Of a stretch of 64,000 nucleotides of DNA, positions 62,501 through 64,000 are shown one piece after another. A model generated the notes under the pieces. That model was not told where the DNA came from. It was given only the letters and a program-made list of their open reading frames with translations, and did no database searches. Origin of the DNA: Eublepharis macularius (taxonomy: Eukaryota; Chordata; Lepidosauria; Squamata; Eublepharidae); NCBI RefSeq assembly GCF_028583425.1, contig NC_072800.1, forward strand, positions 94,953,001 through 95,017,000, given 5' to 3'. The first letter of the stretch is position 1. Each line of letters starts with the position of its first letter. The position numbers and the translations under genes were made by a program.

Positions 62501-64000
62501 TGGGAAGGCACCACGTCCCTCACATACTGATCAGCAACAACCAGTGGCTTGTCCTCCTCCTCCTCCTCCTCCTCCTCCTCTCTGCCTCTGTCTCGCAAAA
62601 AACCCGCAGTTTGCTGCTCCTTCCCTGCCCCGTTTCCTCAGCAACATGGAGAGGCGTCGCTACCCCAAGAATAGGATTCTCATCTGGTGAACAAGCCCCT
62701 AGTTGGAGGGAGTGCGGGGACAGGGGAGGCCTCCGTTTACCTCATGCCCCAGAGGAGAGTCTGTGGAGGGGGCAGGGCTGAGAAATCCTGCCCTGTGATG
62801 CCGGAGAGGCAGAAAAGTTTCCAGGCAGTTCAGGATGAGCCGCAGGGCCAAGGAAATACCGATCAGTGTCTCAAAAGTGGGGAGTGCCAGATCGGGTTGC
62901 CAGCTGACCAGGAAAGACGCTTAGCGTGCTTCTCTGCCTTTGATGGAAGCCTGATCTGCAGAAATCAGCCTGCTGGACTTTTGACAAAACAGAACAAACG
63001 CCTGTGACTGGCTCGTTCCTGTAGCTTAAGCTGCTGAGTCGCCCTGCTTTTGATAGCTGGCGTTGGCATCACATCAGATGCTCCATCTGGAGGGAAGACG
63101 TTTGGATCTGCTGTGTAGTTGCTGATCGCTTATCTTTATTGTATTATCTGGAGGGCTAAAGGCCATGATAGCAATCCTCTAGGAGATAAGGCTGGGCCTT
63201 GCCTTTTCAGGGACTGTCTTGAAGTCAAAGTAGAATAATAAAAAACAAGGAACAAGTGGAGGAGGAAAGGAAAGGCAAAAATACCACATGCAGTGGGAGA
63301 TCCAGGGCAGCTTTTGGCCCAACCCGATCCAAATAATTTGACTCTTTGCTGCATTGGATCACAGCCACCCATTACATCACAGCCAGCAAAAGTCAGAAAG
63401 GTGAGAAATGTTGATATTCAGGTAGAAATCAGTTCAGTTCTAGGATCTGTGCCCTGCCCTTCCTCTAACATGCTTTTCTAAATTTCACAGGAGAAGGGAG
63501 AGAACCAGAACTGAGGATCGTCCTTCTTGGTAAGAGGAGAAGTGGGAAAAGTGCCGCAGGAAACACCATCCTGGGCCGGAAGGAGTTCAGGGCTGCGCCT
63601 GAGGAAAAGTCGACAACTTGGACGTGCCAAAGAGGGTGTGGGAGCTGGAATGGCCAGAAGGTCTTTGTGATTGACACGCCGGCAATTTTTGATTCAGAAG
63701 TCTGCAACCAAGACTCTCTCGTGGAGAGCGTGCGCTGCATCGAGCTCTCCAAGCCTGGTCCTCACGCCCTGGTGTTTGTGACTCAGGTGGGCCACTTCAC
63801 TGCGGAAGACAAGGCAGCCGCAAAGCGAGTCCAGGATGTCTTTGGCACAGATGCCACCCAGCACATGATTGTCTTGTTCACCCAGAAAGAAGACCTCGGA
63901 GGGCGCTCCGTGCGAGACTATGTAGCACAGTCAGATAACGAGGCCCTCCAGGAGCTGGTTCAGAAATGCGGGTACCACATCTGCGCGTTCAGTAGTAAAG
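47388..64000 (+). CDS. SNTX-like (MACPF-type) protein with two FN3 domains, apparently fused to a GIMAP GTPase; exons 47388-47487, 59391-61493, 63491-64000 (runs off the end)
   Basis: Host gene related to the stonustoxin/verrucotoxin family, whose non-venom members are widespread in vertebrates. Exon 1 (100 bp) encodes MAFPGATDNELPALGRPLHL and GMLYDRRSDTFVP, the family's standard start, and ends in phase 1. Exon 2 resumes at VTLWDPETLQKHV with the right phase. Along about 734 residues: MACPF-like domain (to ~260), helical domain (~270-385), thioredoxin-like domain (~395-515), FN3 (~517-610), FN3 (~609-712) and a Ser/Pro-rich linker. Exon 2 ends CCAG|GTAAGA in phase 1. The exon at 63491 follows TTTCACAG, starts in phase 1 and encodes an AIG1 GTPase: G1 GKRRSGKS, G3 DTPAIFD, TQKED in the G4 position. 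Fish venom members instead end in a SPRY domain. Intron 1 is 11.9 kb. The GTPase join is inferred; two neighbouring genes remain possible. Confidence 0.75.
47488..49599 (+). other. Start of SNTX-like intron 1
   Basis: GC-rich at first, then ordinary. No exon recognised; the frames are short and unlike known proteins. Confidence 0.4.
49610..49950 (+). repeat. BovB-like RTE LINE fragment, part 1
   Basis: The frame reads DFLLLGSIINQKGDCNEEI, then YGCESWTVKKADRKKIDSFE and MWCWRRVLRIPWTAKKT, the standard order after the reverse transcriptase core of RTE/BovB elements. It stops abruptly near 49950 and resumes at about 50985. Confidence 0.7.
49951..50975. mobile_element. Unassigned 1-kb insertion in the BovB fragment (possible solo LTR)
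   Basis: The DNA separates two halves of one LINE, so it is younger than that LINE. Near its right side it has TTTTAATAAAACTTTGCTC and a short downstream stretch, as in many retroviral LTRs. Exact ends and a target duplication were not found. The class is uncertain. Confidence 0.3.
50985..51245 (+). repeat. BovB-like RTE LINE fragment, part 2
   Basis: The frame reads FSLEAKMTKLKQSYFGPILR, RQDSLEKSTMLGKAEGSRKR, GRPETRWLDSIKEST and FWKSFIHRVAIGRR, the C-terminal end of RTE/BovB proteins. It ends in GGCAGCACATAACACACACAC. Confidence 0.75.
51340..52105 (+). repeat. CR1 LINE 3' end
   Basis: The frame starts YSVLVTLHLEYCVQFWAPQF and EDIEKLEHVQKRATK-like sequence, the C-terminus of CR1 ORF2. The CR1 3' UTR follows (CATCAGGAAGAACTTCCTGACAG, TGGACTAGATGACTC) up to CCTATGAATCTATGATTGTAT. 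5' truncated. Confidence 0.85.
52145..52325 (-). repeat. 5S rRNA-derived SINE, minus strand
   Basis: The reverse complement contains TCAGAAGCTAAGCAGGGTCAG and TTGGTTAGTAATTAGATGGGAAACC, a clear 5S rRNA core, then the shared body GGCAGGCAATGGCAAACCACC. It is changed in many places and has an added body, so it is not a 5S gene. Confidence 0.8.
52395..52660 (+). repeat. Sauria-type tRNA-derived SINE
   Basis: A box GGTGTAGTGGTTAAGAACGGC and B box CCGGGTTTGATTCCCCGC. The body GGTGACCTTGGGTCAGTCACAG and a TTG-trinucleotide end are the layout of Sauria SINEs, whose tails match BovB LINEs. Confidence 0.85.
52670..52870 (+). repeat. LINE 3' tail
   Basis: CCCACCTGGATTTTAAGCAAGAAAG followed by GGACAATAAATAAAGC resembles L2-like tails at 25230 and 28770. 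Confidence 0.45.
52968..52984. repeat. L1 target-site duplication, left copy
   Basis: CCAAAGGCTTTGCAGGG, identical to the copy at 59139-59155. Confidence 0.95.
53900..54694 (+). CDS. L1 ORF1p, RNA-binding chaperone
   Basis: 264 residues; human L1 ORF1p is about 338. It binds L1 RNA as a trimer in cytoplasmic particles. Residues ~10-85 form a charged coiled coil with an internal repeat (KSELSEV twice, from a duplicated 21-bp unit at about 54018-54059). The RRM-like domain follows (LRFRGLPEMEGKTAQ ... RKVPRDVIVQF), then the C-terminal domain (KTIIIMKELPRSVLLDRKKY, LSFEFGGAKKRIRS). The start ATG at 53900 is the first in frame. The stop overlaps the ORF2 start by 4 bases (ATGA), unlike human L1, where the two are separated by a short spacer. 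Confidence 0.93.
   Translation: MSKKEWQSAIENLDKKLLEVIKEFKDMKLELIKEVKQTVKSELSEVKSELSEVKKGMETIQSELQGTQQRVKTVEGAMENLADTQQTEMRLMRGRMAVAESRHMEKQLRFRGLPEMEGKTAQEQMTEVLAEYLGKEEEDVVAILDVAYRVNSRIATQRKVPRDVIVQFTTRNMKEKIVTKQFQDPLEIDGKTIIIMKELPRSVLLDRKKYKALIQMLKDMKVRYRWELPEGLSFEFGGAKKRIRSEREMERFIRDNEKDLPTRL
54691..58452 (+). CDS. L1 ORF2p, endonuclease and reverse transcriptase
   Basis: 1,253 residues, close to the usual 1,275, in one frame. It nicks target DNA and copies L1 RNA at the nick. The APE-type endonuclease (1-~235) has SWNVNGL, CLQETH, GDFNG, SRIDMI and GSDHNPI. The reverse transcriptase has GPDGLTAKFYK, the motif A aspartate in FVDAEKAFDNLNW, GTRQGCPLSPLLF and catalytic AFADDIMLI. The C-terminus has the zinc-knuckle-like CWKCRKHEGSLYHMWWSC (C-x2-C-x8-H-x4-C). 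All key residues visible here are present. The ATG overlaps the ORF1 stop, so translation probably re-initiates. Confidence 0.95.
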   Translation: MNMECKALSWNVNGLNSPNKRKNIFHWLLKQKCDIVCLQETHIRKQDVKYLKLGKLGKDFVAASSKKKRGVVLYVKEELQPKFIMKDVEARFVAVECTWNLKRVLVVGIYAPNGAKESFFEDLRKHLDDLSYDQIILAGDFNGVTDLELDKKTTMAQKKRGLLPKLFFELIQQETLEDVWRREYPKSRQFTFYSARHSTLSRIDMIWASKDLALWTKDVEIMPMVGSDHNPIMWKLGKRRKRKAWRINEDLLQEKENMEILRRETKFFIQYNVNKEVPTDKVWDAYKAVIRGILMDLNGRARKKKEEKRQEIEEKIKAKEIQLKKRPGKKKLYQEIKILQEQLTAMSNKELEWNLKRLNQKAFEGANKPGKYLAWQLKKRREKKTINKICEDDKTYLEQNTISRAFYKFYAKLYNKKEVNKDSIASYLEKMTLPEISDAWRNKLNSEVTDEEISKAIQSANLGKAPGPDGLTAKFYKTMANELAPFLKEVINGVLRDQRIPDTWSEANISLIPKEGQDLTSVKNYRPISLLNNDYKIFAKILAERLKGWLSEVIEEEQAGFLPDRQIRDNLRTMIDAIEYYDKRCDKEVGFFFVDAEKAFDNLNWDFMFATMEKLQLGERFIRAIKEIYRDQTAAIVVNDELTKKLIISKGTRQGCPLSPLLFILVLEILMIQIRQDEEIRGIKIKDYSYKVRAFADDIMLIVEDPLENMPKVIDKIKEFGDLAGFFINKKKSKILCKNMTKQKQQLLMETTDCEVTSKVKYLGIELTAKNIDLFKNNYEKLWIQIERDLIKWNRLNLSWLGRIAAVKMNVLPRVMFLLQTIPIIRDSKQFEKWQRKISDFVWAGKKPRVKMKVLQEAKERGRMQLPNLRLYHDAICLVWLKEWMTLKNKKLLALEGYKKIFGWHAYLWHDKVKVNSVFLHHFVRRSLYTIWKKYRIYLQEGTPWWVVPYEVIDPRAVDNERQCLTYKEITKIEASKLRIKTQEELSPNYDWFQYRQIRDLYNSDSVKGGIRIENSELEQTLLKEDKKRISKVYQVLLKWYTEDETVKTQMVKWAINFNKEITMEAWEYLWKTTMKTTTCTNIKENIYKMIYRWYMTPKKIALGNLNTSNKCWKCRKHEGSLYHMWWSCEVARQYWGEIIREMSEILQFQINKNPELLLLNLGMEGIPAHHRTLIFYMTAAARLLYAQKWKVQEVPTIEDWTYKLLYMAEMDKMTRKLRNLDSGQFNTDWEKLKQYLEKKWEVGGKLWQFENY
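59139..59155. repeat. L1 target-site duplication, right copy
   Basis: CCAAAGGCTTTGCAGGG directly after the A-tail, matching 52968-52984. Confidence 0.95.
61578..61800 (+). repeat. tRNA-derived SINE in SNTX-like intron 2
   Basis: GCTGTAGCATAATGGTTAAGTGGC (A box) and CTGGTTCGAATCCCTCC (B box), then GTGGGGGTAATGATAATACTGAC and TTGTTGATGTTGTTGTTAT tail. Same family as 41935-42190 but on the other strand. Confidence 0.85.
61801..63490 (+). other. Rest of SNTX-like intron 2
   Basis: Contains short direct repeats (GAGAATCCAGTGCGTCCTGGGAATGCC beside a near copy at about 62105-62150), (AC)n at 62381 and (CCT)n at 62549-62580. No ATG-bearing exon in frame with the GTPase exon at 63491 was recognised. 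Confidence 0.45.
63491..64000 (+). CDS. GIMAP D: AIG1 GTPase exon, cut by the window end
   Basis: About 169 residues of an AIG1 domain are visible: VLLGKRRSGKSAAGNTILGR (G1), DTPAIFDSE (G3), LSKPGPHALVFVTQVGHFT, TQKEDLGG (G4 position) and a helix ALQELVQKC. The exon begins straight after a splice acceptor with no ATG of its own before the G1 motif. It therefore must receive its start from an upstream exon. The nearest upstream coding exon on this strand is the SNTX/FN3 exon ending at 61493, in matching phase. It is treated as the C-terminal module of that gene, pending transcripts. Confidence 0.9.

Noticed and set aside
1-64000. CRISPR arrays, operons, riboswitches
   Set aside because: This is animal nuclear DNA. 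Direct repeats seen are transposon pieces or microsatellites without regular spacers.

Overview
This window reads as squamate reptile (lizard-like) nuclear DNA. The evidence is its genes, split by introns, and its mix of repeats: CR1, L2, BovB-like RTE and L1 LINEs, tRNA-derived and 5S-rRNA-derived SINEs, Penelope-like tails, many short inverted-repeat DNA transposons, and a chromodomain Ty3/Gypsy element. Species cannot be told from the sequence alone.

Layout. 1-5.7 kb: a CpG island and a two-exon C2H2 zinc-finger gene (+) with a long 3' UTR. 5.7-11.6 kb: repeats only. 11.6-15.8 kb: two GIMAP (AIG1-type GTPase) exons on the minus strand, A and B. 15.8-29.9 kb: non-coding and repeat-rich, with a possible leader exon present in two copies (20.3 and 26.8 kb), a Gypsy gag fossil and an L2 LINE. 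29.9-36.9 kb: a nearly whole, young chromovirus-type Gypsy element on the minus strand, with 417-bp LTRs and a 5-bp target duplication. 37.6-38.3 kb: a third GIMAP exon on the plus strand, C. 38.3-46.7 kb: repeats. 46.7-64 kb: a CpG island and a large plus-strand gene. Exon 1 and exon 2 of that gene encode a stonustoxin-like (SNTX; MACPF-like) protein with two fibronectin III domains. It appears to splice in phase into a fourth GIMAP exon that runs off the window end. Its 11.9-kb first intron holds a full-length L1 with both ORFs open and a perfect 17-bp target duplication.

How it fits together. This is an immune GTPase (GIMAP) cluster. All four AIG1 exons begin after a phase-1 acceptor, so the GTPase exon works as a movable module. 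The most notable result is the apparent SNTX-FN3-FN3-GIMAP fusion: a pore-former-like module joined to an immune GTPase. GIMAP A and C look like partners in gene conversion, GIMAP B ends in a CaaX-like box, and several Penelope-type repeats carry a hammerhead-ribozyme-like core. Joining of exons is inferred from splice sites and phase only; no transcript data were available.
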